Source of the DNA: Crocinitomicaceae bacterium
Lineage (GTDB): Bacteria; Bacteroidota; Bacteroidia; Flavobacteriales_G; Salibacteraceae
NCBI GenBank assembly: GCA_002713215.1
Contig: PAVO01000041.1
Location: forward strand, 27,249-91,248
Length of the DNA stretch: 64,000 nt
Reading direction: 5' to 3'
The translations under genes and the position numbers were made by a program. Positions 1 to 8,783 of this stretch are shown here, in pieces. Every line of letters begins with the position of its first letter. The stretch's first letter is position 1. The notes below the pieces were generated by a model. The model had not been told where the DNA came from, did no database searches, and saw only the letters and a list, made by a program, of their open reading frames with translations.

Positions 1-2241
1 CCCATGCTTTTTTTGAATTAAAAACTCTATCCCCTTGGCAGTTCCTGAGCCTGTATAGAAAAATTCATTAAAATCAACATTATTGAAGGATGGGGCAAAT
101 TGCAACAAATACTCTGACAACCCGTCTAATTTTTTGTAATAACCTTCAATATCAAATACATACCCATTGGTTTCATACTTAGCTCCCAGAATGAAATGCT
201 CTGAAAAACTAACAGGAATATTATCATCATTAGATAACAACCAGAAGTCTCTGCTACCACTTGAGATATCGTTTCTAATGATTCTATTGGTAAATTGATA
301 ATAGTGCCCCCAAGCTCCTTTTAGGTTGATATTGTTAGTCAATTTATAGTTAAAGGAAAATCGAGGTTCATAATAGTCTTTATTAGTAACATCGTAATAA
401 GAAGCTCTAATTCCGGGAGTTAATGTTAATCTATTAAAGAGTTTAATTTTATCCTGGAAGTATCCAGAAAATACGTTTCCAGTTTGTTGGCTTTGCTGAA
501 TTGTAATCGTGTCATTTAATGAATAGTTATACTCGATGTTGTAATATGAACTTTGAAAACCGGCTTCAATCGTATTATGCTTCCCTAGATTAATTTCATT
601 GTCGAACTTGATAGAATAATCCTTGAGCAAATTCTTTTCAAAGGAGCCTCGTTTAAATTCAGTTACATCACCGTTCAAATTAGTTACAATACGGGTATTA
701 CTTATATCTCTTTCCGATGAATAATCTGACATAGATACCAGTAATTTGGAATAATAGATTGGATTCCATTTTCTAGACCAGGCCGTACTCATTCCAAGGC
801 TACCCCATTTAGTAACATCATTTACTCCACCGCTACTGGTAACTCCATTTCTCGATCGACTTACAACTCTGGAATTATCCAAGTTGTCCAATCCATTAAA
901 AAGACTATAACTAATAATGTCCTTACTCGTTGGCTTATAGGAGATCTTTGCATTGATATCATAGAAGTACGAAGATGGTGTAGTACTTTCCTGCGTCCTC
1001 CCTCCTTTTTCTGATGATGAAGTTGTTGTTGGTTCTGCCTCTTGTGCAGCATTAAAGTCTTCAAAAATTTCATTATACAGAAAGCTCTTCCATGATCTTC
1101 TGGCGGCAAAGAATACAGTCACCTTATCTTTTATTGGAATCTCAGTGAACAAATTGGCACTTAATAACCCTACTTCAGCTCCAAGATTAAAGTTCTTCTC
1201 GTTTCCGTCTTTTCCTACGATTTCCATCACACTTGATATTCTACCGCCAAATTTGGACTCAAAGCCACCCTTATATAGTTGAACATCCTTAACCGCATTA
1301 GAGTTAAACGCGCTAAACATTCCAAACAAGTGATCCACATGGTACACCGTAAAACCATCATATAGAATTAGATTTTGATCAGGAGTTCCGCCTCTAACAT
1401 ACATTCCTGAAGAAGACTCGTTACTACCACTCACGCCAGGAAGAAGTTGAAAGGATCGAAAAATATCTTTTTCACCAGCACTTGGCAATTTTGACATTTC
1501 TTTTGGAGACATTTTTACCACACTCACTTCTGACGAGGAATACAACATTTCATCATCTTTCTCAGCAGTAATGGCTACCTCTTGAAGATTAAGGGAAAGA
1601 GGCTCTACCAGAATTTTTAACGCTTGATAATTAAGGTTGGGGTTTAGGTATATTTCTGTCTTTTTATAGCCAATGTAGGATACTATTAAGGTCGATGTAT
1701 CGGTGGGAACGCCCACTATTGTGAAATAGCCATCATTGTTTGTGGTAGCACCCAAATTAAAGCCCTTCACAATTATACTGGCAAAAGGAAGGGACTCTCC
1801 TGTTTGTGCATCCTTTATAACTCCGGAAACAACAATATTGGTGTTACTAGCATCTCCACTGTATTTTACATTAACAAATTCTTGTTTTGAGTCTTTAATA
1901 GATGAAGTGATGTAAATAATTCCATCATCATCTATTTGATAACTCAGTTGTATCATATCCATACAAATAATTTCAAATGCGGTATTTACACTAACTCCAG
2001 AAAAACTGAATCTACCTTGATCGCTAAATTTCAACCCTCTAATTAACTGAGAATCGCATTCAATTACCAAAGAATATTTTACTCTAAAATCATTGAATAC
2101 CTGTGTTAATGGGGTCGCGAAATAATATTCATTAATTATAGTTTCTTCATGCGACTGCGCCATAACTGATGATATAAGTACAGAACACAGAAGACTAAAA
2201 ATTATCCCTTTATGCTTTTTACGGAAAACAGGTCCTTTCAT
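1..2241 (-). CDS. TonB-dependent receptor with STN and CarboxypepD-reg domains (3' truncated by window)
   Basis: Outer-membrane TonB-dependent receptor; at least 747 codons are visible and the C-terminus lies beyond base 1. My reverse translation from ATG at 2241 shows a signal peptide ending near SSVMAQ (residues 1-30), a secretin/TonB short N-terminal-like region (about 35-95), a carboxypeptidase-regulatory-like domain (about 110-190, GVIKDAQTGESLPFASI), a plug domain (LPSAGEKDIFRSFQLLPGVS, VRGGTPDQNLILYDG) and the start of the beta-barrel. It is divergent from a LytS/LytTR pair 196 bp away, which may control it. The STN-like domain hints at signalling to an anti-sigma factor, but none is adjacent. 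Substrate cannot be inferred. Confidence 0.93.
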   Translation of the reverse strand, partial: MKGPVFRKKHKGIIFSLLCSVLISSVMAQSHEETIINEYYFATPLTQVFNDFRVKYSLVIECDSQLIRGLKFSDQGRFSFSGVSVNTAFEIICMDMIQLSYQIDDDGIIYITSSIKDSKQEFVNVKYSGDASNTNIVVSGVIKDAQTGESLPFASIIVKGFNLGATTNNDGYFTIVGVPTDTSTLIVSYIGYKKTEIYLNPNLNYQALKILVEPLSLNLQEVAITAEKDDEMLYSSSEVSVVKMSPKEMSKLPSAGEKDIFRSFQLLPGVSGSNESSSGMYVRGGTPDQNLILYDGFTVYHVDHLFGMFSAFNSNAVKDVQLYKGGFESKFGGRISSVMEIVGKDGNEKNFNLGAEVGLLSANLFTEIPIKDKVTVFFAARRSWKSFLYNEIFEDFNAAQEAEPTTTSSSEKGGRTQESTTPSSYFYDINAKISYKPTSKDIISYSLFNGLDNLDNSRVVSRSRNGVTSSGGVNDVTKWGSLGMSTAWSRKWNPIYYSKLLVSMSDYSSERDISNTRIVTNLNGDVTEFKRGSFEKNLLKDYSIKFDNEINLGKHNTIEAGFQSSYYNIEYNYSLNDTITIQQSQQTGNVFSGYFQDKIKLFNRLTLTPGIRASYYDVTNKDYYEPRFSFNYKLTNNINLKGAWGHYYQFTNRIIRNDISSGSRDFWLLSNDDNIPVSFSEHFILGAKYETNGYVFDIEGYYKKLDGLSEYLLQFAPSFNNVDFNEFFYTGSGTAKGIEFLIQKKHG

Positions 2242-2437
2242 TCAGCTAATTCATTGAGAAGGCAAATAAATAGGGCTGATTTGGCATCTTCTAATTATTT
2301 CAACGAACGACCCAAAAAACTAAATGAACGAGTTAAGGAGCTATTCACGCAATTTTCAATTGTTGATTTTATTCTGACTTTCGTTGAATATTATTCAAGT
2401 TTTAAGAAATACTGACTTTATTTGAATAATTATTGAT
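2242..2437. promoter_or_regulatory. divergent intergenic region between TonB receptor and histidine kinase
   Basis: A 196-bp AT-rich gap separates the start of the leftward receptor from the start of the rightward kinase, so both promoters must lie here. An ORF across it overlaps the receptor start and is not convincing. No clear operator palindrome was seen. Confidence 0.5.
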
Positions 2438-3517
2438 ATGGTAAACCATACTTCTAATACTAGAATTCTGCATCTATTACCCTGGACGTTGTATTTTGCA
2501 CTTCTGGCGGTTACTTATTCCACTCATTTAACTTGGTTTACTTCAGTTGTAAAAGCCTTTGAAACAGTTTTGATACATGGTTTCTTGTTTTATTTCAATG
2601 ACAAGTTACTGATACCCAAAATTGCTCTGAAGAAGAGTTACACCTTATACATTTTTACGGCTTGTATTAGCATTCTTCTAATTGCCTTTATTCAATATCT
2701 ATTAGAATTTGAAATGAATCTATCAGAAGGTATTGCAAGGGTTAATCGAGCAAGAGTAATTGAAAATGGAACAGGAATATTACCACGGAGTCATCGTGAA
2801 ATAGCATGGTTGAAACTTGCCACAAGGTATTTATCACCAATCACTATAATATTCCTTATAAGCACGTTGTACAGTGGTTTCATTAGAAAAAAAGAACAGG
2901 ATGAAAGGGAACAGTCTCTCATCAACGAACGGATGCAATCGGAATTAAAAATGCTGAAAATGCAGATTAATCCGCACTTCTTATTTAATTCATTAAACAA
3001 CATATACGCTCTAGTATTAACCAATCATGAGAAAGCTCCGGATATGCTATTAAAATTAGCAGATATACTCCGATATGTTCTTTACGAGTGCAATGAAAAA
3101 TCCAATAGTTTGGAAAAAGAAATAGATTATATAAACGACTATATTGAACTTCATCGTTTAAAGGGTAGGGAAAAATATAATCTAATGTTTAATTACAACA
3201 AAGCCAATAAGGATTTACAAATAGCACCGCTACTTCTAATTTCCTTCATTGAGAATAGCTTTAAGCATAGTAACATTGAAAATAATACAGAAAGTTGGAT
3301 AAAAATTAACCTATACAGTAAAGGGTCTAAAATTTTCTTTATGGTTAAAAACAGTATTTCCAGCGATAAGAAAGTGAAAGACGGAACCCATGGCATTGGT
3401 CTTTCCAATGTAAAAAAGAGATTGGAATTGATTTACGGAAATCGCTTTAAATTATTGGTAACTCAAAAGGCCGAGTCATATGAATCGGAGTTAATAATTG
3501 AAACAGATGAAGATTAA
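2438..3517 (+). CDS. LytS-type sensor histidine kinase
   Basis: Membrane sensor kinase of the His_kinase (LytS/YpdA) family, 359 aa. About four hydrophobic segments fill residues 10-150; a short linker precedes the phosphoacceptor motif MQINPHFLFNSLNNIY with His180, the hallmark of this family. The ATPase part carries the N box (FIENSFKHS) and G box (GTHGIGLSNVKKRLELIYG). No extracytoplasmic sensor domain is evident, so the signal is probably sensed in or near the membrane. The stop codon overlaps the downstream LytTR regulator, its presumed partner. Confidence 0.95.
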   Translation: MVNHTSNTRILHLLPWTLYFALLAVTYSTHLTWFTSVVKAFETVLIHGFLFYFNDKLLIPKIALKKSYTLYIFTACISILLIAFIQYLLEFEMNLSEGIARVNRARVIENGTGILPRSHREIAWLKLATRYLSPITIIFLISTLYSGFIRKKEQDEREQSLINERMQSELKMLKMQINPHFLFNSLNNIYALVLTNHEKAPDMLLKLADILRYVLYECNEKSNSLEKEIDYINDYIELHRLKGREKYNLMFNYNKANKDLQIAPLLLISFIENSFKHSNIENNTESWIKINLYSKGSKIFFMVKNSISSDKKVKDGTHGIGLSNVKKRLELIYGNRFKLLVTQKAESYESELIIETDED

Positions 3518-4208
3518 GTGCCTTCTGGTTGATGACGAGTATTTAGGGCTGACTGTTTTGGAAACACACATTTCTAAAATTCCGTTTCTAGAAATTGTTG
3601 ATAAACGTACAAACCCGTTGGAGGCCATCGAAATAATTGAAAACAGAGGTGTTGATCTTTTGTTTTTGGATGTTCAAATGCCGGAAATATCCGGAGTTGA
3701 TTTCTTGAGGAGCCTTTCTAAACAACCATTAACGATTCTGACTACAGCATATGCCAATTATGCCCTTGAGGGATATTCTTTAAATGTTCAAGACTATCTT
3801 CTTAAGCCCATATCTTTTGAACGATTTGTAAAAGCCACTAATAAAGTACGTACCCAATTTGAACTCCTACTTAACAATAGCAATTCAGATAAAGGAAAGT
3901 TTATATATGTAAAAGCAGATCACAAAATCCATAAGATCAATTGTTCAAAGATTACCTATATAGAAGGGATGAAAGAATACGTAGCTATTTACGTAAAAGA
4001 CGAAAAACGAATAATAGCCCTTCAATCATTAAAAAATCTACTAGAATTGTTAGGCTCTAATTTTATTCAAATTCACAGATCTTATATTATAAATAGGCTT
4101 TTTGTGAAATCTTTGTATGGAAATAGAATTGAAATTGAGCATAAACAAATTGCCATAGGTAAAACATACCTTAAGAGAGTAAAAGAAGAGCTTTTTGGAT
4201 TTAAATAG
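3507..4208 (+). CDS. LytTR-family response regulator
   Basis: Two-domain response regulator of 233 aa: a receiver domain (VDDEYLGLTVLE; phosphoacceptor Asp in LLFLDVQMPE, about residue 55; conserved Lys in DYLLKPISFERF) followed by a LytTR DNA-binding domain (about 130-233, including FIQIHRSYIINRLFVKSL). I chose the ATG at 3507 over an in-frame TTG at 3498; either overlaps the kinase stop, implying translational coupling. Candidate target is the divergent TonB receptor. Confidence 0.94.
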   Translation: MKIKCLLVDDEYLGLTVLETHISKIPFLEIVDKRTNPLEAIEIIENRGVDLLFLDVQMPEISGVDFLRSLSKQPLTILTTAYANYALEGYSLNVQDYLLKPISFERFVKATNKVRTQFELLLNNSNSDKGKFIYVKADHKIHKINCSKITYIEGMKEYVAIYVKDEKRIIALQSLKNLLELLGSNFIQIHRSYIINRLFVKSLYGNRIEIEHKQIAIGKTYLKRVKEELFGFK

Positions 4209-4284
4209 CTGACCGTAAATAATAAATACTCGCTGAAATTTATCCTATTGTATAAACGCTTCTACAATTAGAGGATTAATGGGA

Positions 4285-4464
4285 TCACTTCTCATTTTCA
4301 CAAACCTCTACTCCACCACAAGTACAATTGGTACAACCACCGGTTCCCAAATGATCGAAATGGTTTTTGGTCTTCATTTTGCGTGCAATCATTTGTACTA
4401 CCACCCAACCCGCACAAAGTGCCGATAATGCCAAAACCGGTATGATGTATTGTATATAATCCAT
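4285..4464 (-). CDS. NqrM-like small Cys-rich membrane protein at end of rnf operon
   Basis: A 59-aa protein whose ATG overlaps the rnfA stop in a TAATG junction, so it is translationally coupled to rnfA. Residues 5-27 form one membrane segment (PVLALSALCAGWVVVQMIA), followed by a basic patch and a Cys-rich tail GTGGCTNCTCGGVEVCENEK (Cys44, 47, 49, 55). The architecture, one N-terminal helix then a GG/Cys-rich tail, matches NqrM (DUF539), the maturation factor needed to deliver iron to the NqrD/NqrE site of the Na+-NQR; RnfA and RnfE are homologues of NqrE and NqrD. The functional call is inference from architecture and position; FeoB-associated Cys-rich membrane proteins have a similar layout. 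Confidence 0.75.
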   Translation of the reverse strand: MDYIQYIIPVLALSALCAGWVVVQMIARKMKTKNHFDHLGTGGCTNCTCGGVEVCENEK

Positions 4465-5051
4465 TATCCTCCCGAAAACAGGCCGGCAAATCCCATAAAA
4501 CCCATGGATATAATACCGGCAATGATCAAATTTAAAGCAGCTCCCTCTATTACCTTGGGAATATTAAGAATTCTGGTTTCTTCCCGAACTCCAGCAAGCA
4601 ATACCAGCGCCAGGGTCACTCCTGCTCCCGCTCCCAGGGCATAAACCAATCCTTGCCCAAATCCATAGCCCTTGTTGGTTTGAAAAAGGGCTAGTCCCAA
4701 AATGGCGCAGTTGGTTGTTATTAGTGGAAGAAAAATTCCCAGGGCCTTAAACAATTCAGGACTCACCTTTTTAATGGCCATTTCTACAAATTGTACCGTA
4801 CTGGCTATTACAATAATGAACGAGATAAGCCTAAGATAAGGTGCATAAGGCAATACCCAGGTATTGAGCACATAAGCACAAATGGAAGTAATCAGCATAA
4901 CGAAGATATTCGCCAGTCCCAATCGAAATGCGGTTATAATTTTTCCTGAAACACCCAAGAATGGGCACAACCCAAGGAAATAAGCCAAAGTAAAGTTGTT
5001 GATCAGCAGTGCTGAAACGAAGATGAACAGTATGTTTTCGTTACTACCCAT
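4464..5051 (-). CDS. rnfA: Rnf complex subunit RnfA
   Basis: Integral membrane subunit of the Rnf ferredoxin:NAD+ oxidoreductase, 195 aa, normal length for RnfA/NqrE. About six membrane helices; the half-site sequence NNFTLAYFLGLCPFLGVSGK near residue 18 and TTNCAILGLALF near residue 110 carry the Cys residues that, with RnfE, bind a [2Fe-2S] cluster inside the membrane. It overlaps rnfE by 8 nt and is followed by the NqrM-like gene in a TAATG overlap. Confidence 0.97.
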   Translation of the reverse strand: MGSNENILFIFVSALLINNFTLAYFLGLCPFLGVSGKIITAFRLGLANIFVMLITSICAYVLNTWVLPYAPYLRLISFIIVIASTVQFVEMAIKKVSPELFKALGIFLPLITTNCAILGLALFQTNKGYGFGQGLVYALGAGAGVTLALVLLAGVREETRILNIPKVIEGAALNLIIAGIISMGFMGFAGLFSGG

Positions 5052-5700
5052 TTATACGTTCATTTTCAGTTAATGCGTCCTGTCGCTTCTTTTTTCTGGC
5101 CTCGTACCAATTAAAAAAGAGCAACAAAAATCCCAATGCAAAAAAACCGCCCGGTGGTAGGATCATTACCACCCAGGGTTCGTAATTGGCTCCAAAAAGA
5201 GAAATATTAAATAACGAACCATTGCCCAACACTTCACGGATAATTCCAATACAGAGCAAAGCGAAGGTAAAGCCAACACTCATTCCCAATGCATCCAATA
5301 TGGAGCGTCCAACCGGGTTTTTACTAGCAAAGGCTTCCTGCCTACCCAGGATAAGGCAATTGACCACTATTAGGGCAATAAATGCTCCCAGTTCCTTATG
5401 AATGGCTGGGGCCAAAGCGGCCAAACCAAAGTCGACAACCGTAACGAAGGTGGCAATGATAATGATGTAACTGGTAATTCGTACCTGCTTGGGGATTACG
5501 TTACGCGCAAGTGAAACCAGTATACTGGAACACAGCAACACAAAGGTGGTGGCCAGCCCCATAGCCAATCCGTTGATGGCTGAATTGGTAACCGCCAGGG
5601 CCGGGCACATTCCAAGTAAGGCAACAAAAACCGGGTTTTCGTTCCAAAGTCCTTTTACAAAGTCAGCTCGTTTCTGAGCGTTGTCTTCCAGATTACCCAT
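5044..5700 (-). CDS. rnfE: Rnf complex subunit RnfE
   Basis: Integral membrane subunit, 218 aa, homologous to RnfE/NqrD. Conserved NPVFVALLGMCPALAVTNSA (about 21-40) and VVNCLILGRQEAFASKNPVG (about 112-131) hold the paired membrane Cys residues; helices fill most of the remainder and a basic tail (EARKKKRQDA) ends the protein. Four nt downstream of rnfG and overlapping rnfA, consistent with one transcript. Confidence 0.97.
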   Translation of the reverse strand: MGNLEDNAQKRADFVKGLWNENPVFVALLGMCPALAVTNSAINGLAMGLATTFVLLCSSILVSLARNVIPKQVRITSYIIIIATFVTVVDFGLAALAPAIHKELGAFIALIVVNCLILGRQEAFASKNPVGRSILDALGMSVGFTFALLCIGIIREVLGNGSLFNISLFGANYEPWVVMILPPGGFFALGFLLLFFNWYEARKKKRQDALTENERING

Positions 5701-5704
5701 TTAC

Positions 5705-6388
5705 CTACGGTTTTCCCAGTTTTTCCGATTCAACATAAGCTTCTATTAGTTTCTTCCATTCCTCCATGGATTTATTGAGCAATCGCACCACCGCCTTTGA
5801 TGAAATGGTGGCACCAGTAATGGCTTCCACTTCATTGTCATTCGCTTTTTGTCCATTTTTTACAATGACAATTTCGGGTGATACCCGAAGGGCCTTAAAG
5901 TTTTCCTGAAAGGCCAGATCCTTAAAGATCTTATCCCCTAAACCAGGGGTCTCCTTGCTCTCTAATACCTCAAAACCAACTATTATTTCCTCGTGTGGAT
6001 TATAACCATAGATCACTCCTATAATATCCTGAAAGCCAGGTTCGGCACCGGGTATAGCAAAACCTACAAATTCTTTGTTTTTATCATACCCCACAAAAAC
6101 CTGCTTTACATCTCCCCCATCTTTTGTTTTGTCACCAGCTGGTTTCAAAACACCATCTACCAGAACCAGTTCTTCGAATGAGTCGCAATTTGCCAACACT
6201 TTAAAAATGGCACGTTGCAATGCTTCCGCTTTGTTCTGCTCAATGAGGGGCTTGGTAAAAATGAAGGTCCCCACCAGTACAATACCAGCCAGTAATCCGG
6301 CAATGCCCAGGGTAATCACCAACAAAGCTGATGCTGGCTCTTTGGCTTCATCTGCCGCTCCTTGTTCTATTTCAGTTTCACTACTCAC
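5705..6388 (-). CDS. rnfG: Rnf complex subunit RnfG (covalent FMN)
   Basis: FMN-binding subunit with one N-terminal membrane helix (about 21-45) and a periplasmic FMN-binding domain, 227 aa. The flavinylation motif is EAITGATISSKAVV, with FMN predicted on Thr194 through a phosphothreonyl bond, as in NqrC/RnfG. ETPGLGDKI (about 146-154) is the other family signature. Covalent attachment requires an ApbE flavin transferase, which is not in this window. Gap to rnfD is 11 nt. Confidence 0.96.
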   Translation of the reverse strand: MSSETEIEQGAADEAKEPASALLVITLGIAGLLAGIVLVGTFIFTKPLIEQNKAEALQRAIFKVLANCDSFEELVLVDGVLKPAGDKTKDGGDVKQVFVGYDKNKEFVGFAIPGAEPGFQDIIGVIYGYNPHEEIIVGFEVLESKETPGLGDKIFKDLAFQENFKALRVSPEIVIVKNGQKANDNEVEAITGATISSKAVVRLLNKSMEEWKKLIEAYVESEKLGKP

Positions 6389-6399
6389 TTCATTAATTC

Positions 6400-7407
6400 C
6401 TATTTGGCCTTCTCGTGCCCATAAGTTCTAATCTTCGTGTATTTATTAATCAATGGTGTTGCTGCATTCATCAGCAGTATGGCATACATTACTCCCTCGG
6501 GCAGTCCACCCCAGTTTCGAATCAGGACTATAAGTAATCCTATTCCAATTCCAAATACCCAGCATCCCTTGGGCGTAAGTGGTGATGTTACCAGATCGGT
6601 TGCCATATAGACCGTACCCAATAACATACCTCCGGATAATATCATAAATACTGGAGAAGGATATCGTGCCGGATCAATCATCCAAAAAATACCGGAGAAA
6701 ATGCTAACCGTCAATACAATGGATAATGGAATTCTCCAATTAATAATCTTGCGAACGAGTAAAAATATTCCTGCCAGGATCAATAGAATTCCACAGGTTT
6801 CACCCAATGAACCGCCTGTGTTCCCCAAGAGCAGATCCATGGTATCCGTACCCACCTGTTCAAATTTCATTTTGGCTAGGGGTGTCGCACCTGTGGCACC
6901 ATCTATGTTTTTCCCCTGCATCATAGGCATGGCCAGGTTGGTTCCCCTTAAACCAAAGAAGCGACCATCGGGTGGCGACCACGTGGTAATGGCTGTAGGA
7001 AATGCCGCCTGAAGAAATGCACGCCCCAACAATGCCGGGTTAAAGACGTTTTGTCCGAGTCCGCCCCAAATTACCTTTCCCATACCAATGGCAACTACAC
7101 CGCCTAAAAACACCATCCAAAGTGGAAAGCCAGGTGGCAAGGTCAAGGCCAAAAGCAAACCGGTAATTAATCCACTGCCATCTTTTAGGCTTCTGGAACG
7201 GTCGCCCGACGTATTAAACACCCATTCGGTAAACATGCAGGAAAAAACTGAGGTTATGGTTACCAGTATAGCGGCTAATCCAAAGAAATAAAACGATACA
7301 GCCACTACGGGCATCAAGGTATAAACCACCAAAAACATAATTTTCGGTGTACTGTCATCGTCCTTTAGGAAAGGAGCTGTGGAAATGGATAACTTATCTC
7401 CTATCAT
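6400..7407 (-). CDS. rnfD: Rnf complex subunit RnfD (covalent FMN)
   Basis: Integral membrane subunit of 335 aa, homologous to NqrB/RnfD, thought to form the ion-translocating core. Multiple hydrophobic segments; GGLGQNVFNPALLGRAFLQA (about 115-134) is the family signature and ATGATPLAKMK holds the predicted FMN-threonine (Thr175). The start overlaps the rnfC stop by 4 nt (ATGA), indicating coupled translation. Confidence 0.96.
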   Translation of the reverse strand: MIGDKLSISTAPFLKDDDSTPKIMFLVVYTLMPVVAVSFYFFGLAAILVTITSVFSCMFTEWVFNTSGDRSRSLKDGSGLITGLLLALTLPPGFPLWMVFLGGVVAIGMGKVIWGGLGQNVFNPALLGRAFLQAAFPTAITTWSPPDGRFFGLRGTNLAMPMMQGKNIDGATGATPLAKMKFEQVGTDTMDLLLGNTGGSLGETCGILLILAGIFLLVRKIINWRIPLSIVLTVSIFSGIFWMIDPARYPSPVFMILSGGMLLGTVYMATDLVTSPLTPKGCWVFGIGIGLLIVLIRNWGGLPEGVMYAILLMNAATPLINKYTKIRTYGHEKAK

Positions 7408-8783
7408 GCATTCTCCTCCATTTCTTTTTCACGTGCCCATTTTTCCCGAAGCATTCCTTTGGCCACCCTAAAGCTTTGCACCAATGGTATATTGGAAGGA
7501 CAAACAAACGAACAACTCGCACATTCAAAGCAGTCCATTACGTTGTAATCCATCATTTCATCCCAGAGTCCTTTTTTGGCCAGAAGGCCCATCATACTAG
7601 GGTTTAGAAATATGGGACAAGCGTCCACACAGCGGCTGCACCGTATACAACTGTATTGGTCCAGGTCTTTTACCTCGTTGTTGGTTAATACCAAAATTCC
7701 GGAGGTGCCTTTTACCACCGGAGTATCAATGCTTTTTTGAACCACTCCCATCATGGGGCCACCGAGTAATATCCGAACGGCATCCTGGGTAATTCCTCCA
7801 CAAAGCTCTATAACATCCCTCATGGGAGTACCTATAGGCACCAATACGTTTCCGGGTCGTTTTATAGCTGTACCGGTAACGGTGACAACCCGTTCGGTTA
7901 GCGGCTTTCCTTTTCTGTAATAGTCGGATAAACAGGCAATGGTTCCCACGTTGCTTACCAGTACGCCCAGGTCCAGCGGTAATTTGCCACTGGGAACTTC
8001 TTTGCCCAAAATGGCGGTGATCATCATTTTTTCAGCACCTTGTGGATACTTAACCTTAAGAGGCACTACCTCTACTGGAAAATCGCTTTTTTTAGCCTCC
8101 TCGGCCAATATCTCTATGGCGTCAGGTTTATTGGCTTCAATTCCAATATAGGCCTTCTCCGCACCTACAAATCGATTGAGAATTCCAATTCCGTCAATCA
8201 CCTCTTTTGCGTGCTCCACCATTACCCGATGATCGGCGGTTAGGAAAGGTTCGCACTCGCAGCCGTTGAGCATAATGTAACGGCATTTCTTGTCTTCTGG
8301 TATTTTGAATTTTACATGAGCCGGAAATGCTGCTCCTCCCAGGCCAACGATACCTGCATCCTGGATACTGGATATAAATGATTTGGTGTCCATTTGCTCA
8401 AAGTCAATGGGACTGCTCTCTCTAATTTGAGGACTAAATGGATCGCACTTGATTTTTATTGCGGGCAATACCTTACCATTGGGATGTGGAAAAATATCAA
8501 TATCCGAAACAGTACCATCAACCGGGGAATGCAATGCCACGGATATAAAACCTCCGGCATCTGCAATTTTCTGCCCTCGCTTAACCTGCTGACCTTTTAC
8601 AACAATGGCTTTGCTCGGCGCACCAATATGCTGACTCAACGGTAGTGTATATTCTTCTACAAAAGGCATTCGCTCAATAGAACAATGGTCGCTTAGGCTT
8701 TTGAACTCCCTGGGGTGAACCCCGTGTTTGAATGTAAGTTTCTTATCCAACAATTCAGTTTTTGCGTTGTTTGGAGAGTTCAA
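7404..8783 (-). CDS. rnfC: Rnf complex subunit RnfC (NADH/FMN, 2x[4Fe-4S])
   Basis: Peripheral cytoplasmic subunit of 459 aa where NAD(H) meets the complex. The N-terminal barrel-sandwich segment begins FKHGVHPREFK; the nucleotide/FMN fold shows GIVGLGGAAFPAHVKF (about 145-160) and MLNGCECEPFLTADHR; two ferredoxin-like clusters are CIRCSRCVDACP and CFECASCSFVCP near the C-terminus. It lacks the long Ala/Lys-rich tail found in some proteobacterial RnfC. The start lies inside the 3' end of the NifJ-like gene (29-nt overlap). Confidence 0.96.
   Translation of the reverse strand: MNSPNNAKTELLDKKLTFKHGVHPREFKSLSDHCSIERMPFVEEYTLPLSQHIGAPSKAIVVKGQQVKRGQKIADAGGFISVALHSPVDGTVSDIDIFPHPNGKVLPAIKIKCDPFSPQIRESSPIDFEQMDTKSFISSIQDAGIVGLGGAAFPAHVKFKIPEDKKCRYIMLNGCECEPFLTADHRVMVEHAKEVIDGIGILNRFVGAEKAYIGIEANKPDAIEILAEEAKKSDFPVEVVPLKVKYPQGAEKMMITAILGKEVPSGKLPLDLGVLVSNVGTIACLSDYYRKGKPLTERVVTVTGTAIKRPGNVLVPIGTPMRDVIELCGGITQDAVRILLGGPMMGVVQKSIDTPVVKGTSGILVLTNNEVKDLDQYSCIRCSRCVDACPIFLNPSMMGLLAKKGLWDEMMDYNVMDCFECASCSFVCPSNIPLVQSFRVAKGMLREKWAREKEMEENA

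Noticed and set aside
2212..2415. 67-aa plus-strand ORF before the LytS kinase
   Set aside because: Overlaps the start of the TonB receptor on the other strand and has no recognisable motif; the region fits a divergent promoter better.
3498..3506. TTG start extending the LytTR regulator by three codons
   Set aside because: The ATG at 3507 gives the standard MKIKCLLVDDE beginning; the extension adds nothing conserved.
4298..4522. 74-aa minus-strand ORF over the rnfA end
   Set aside because: It is a different frame of the rnfA 3' end and the NqrM-like gene; the 59-aa frame has helix, Cys tail and start/stop overlap, this one does not.
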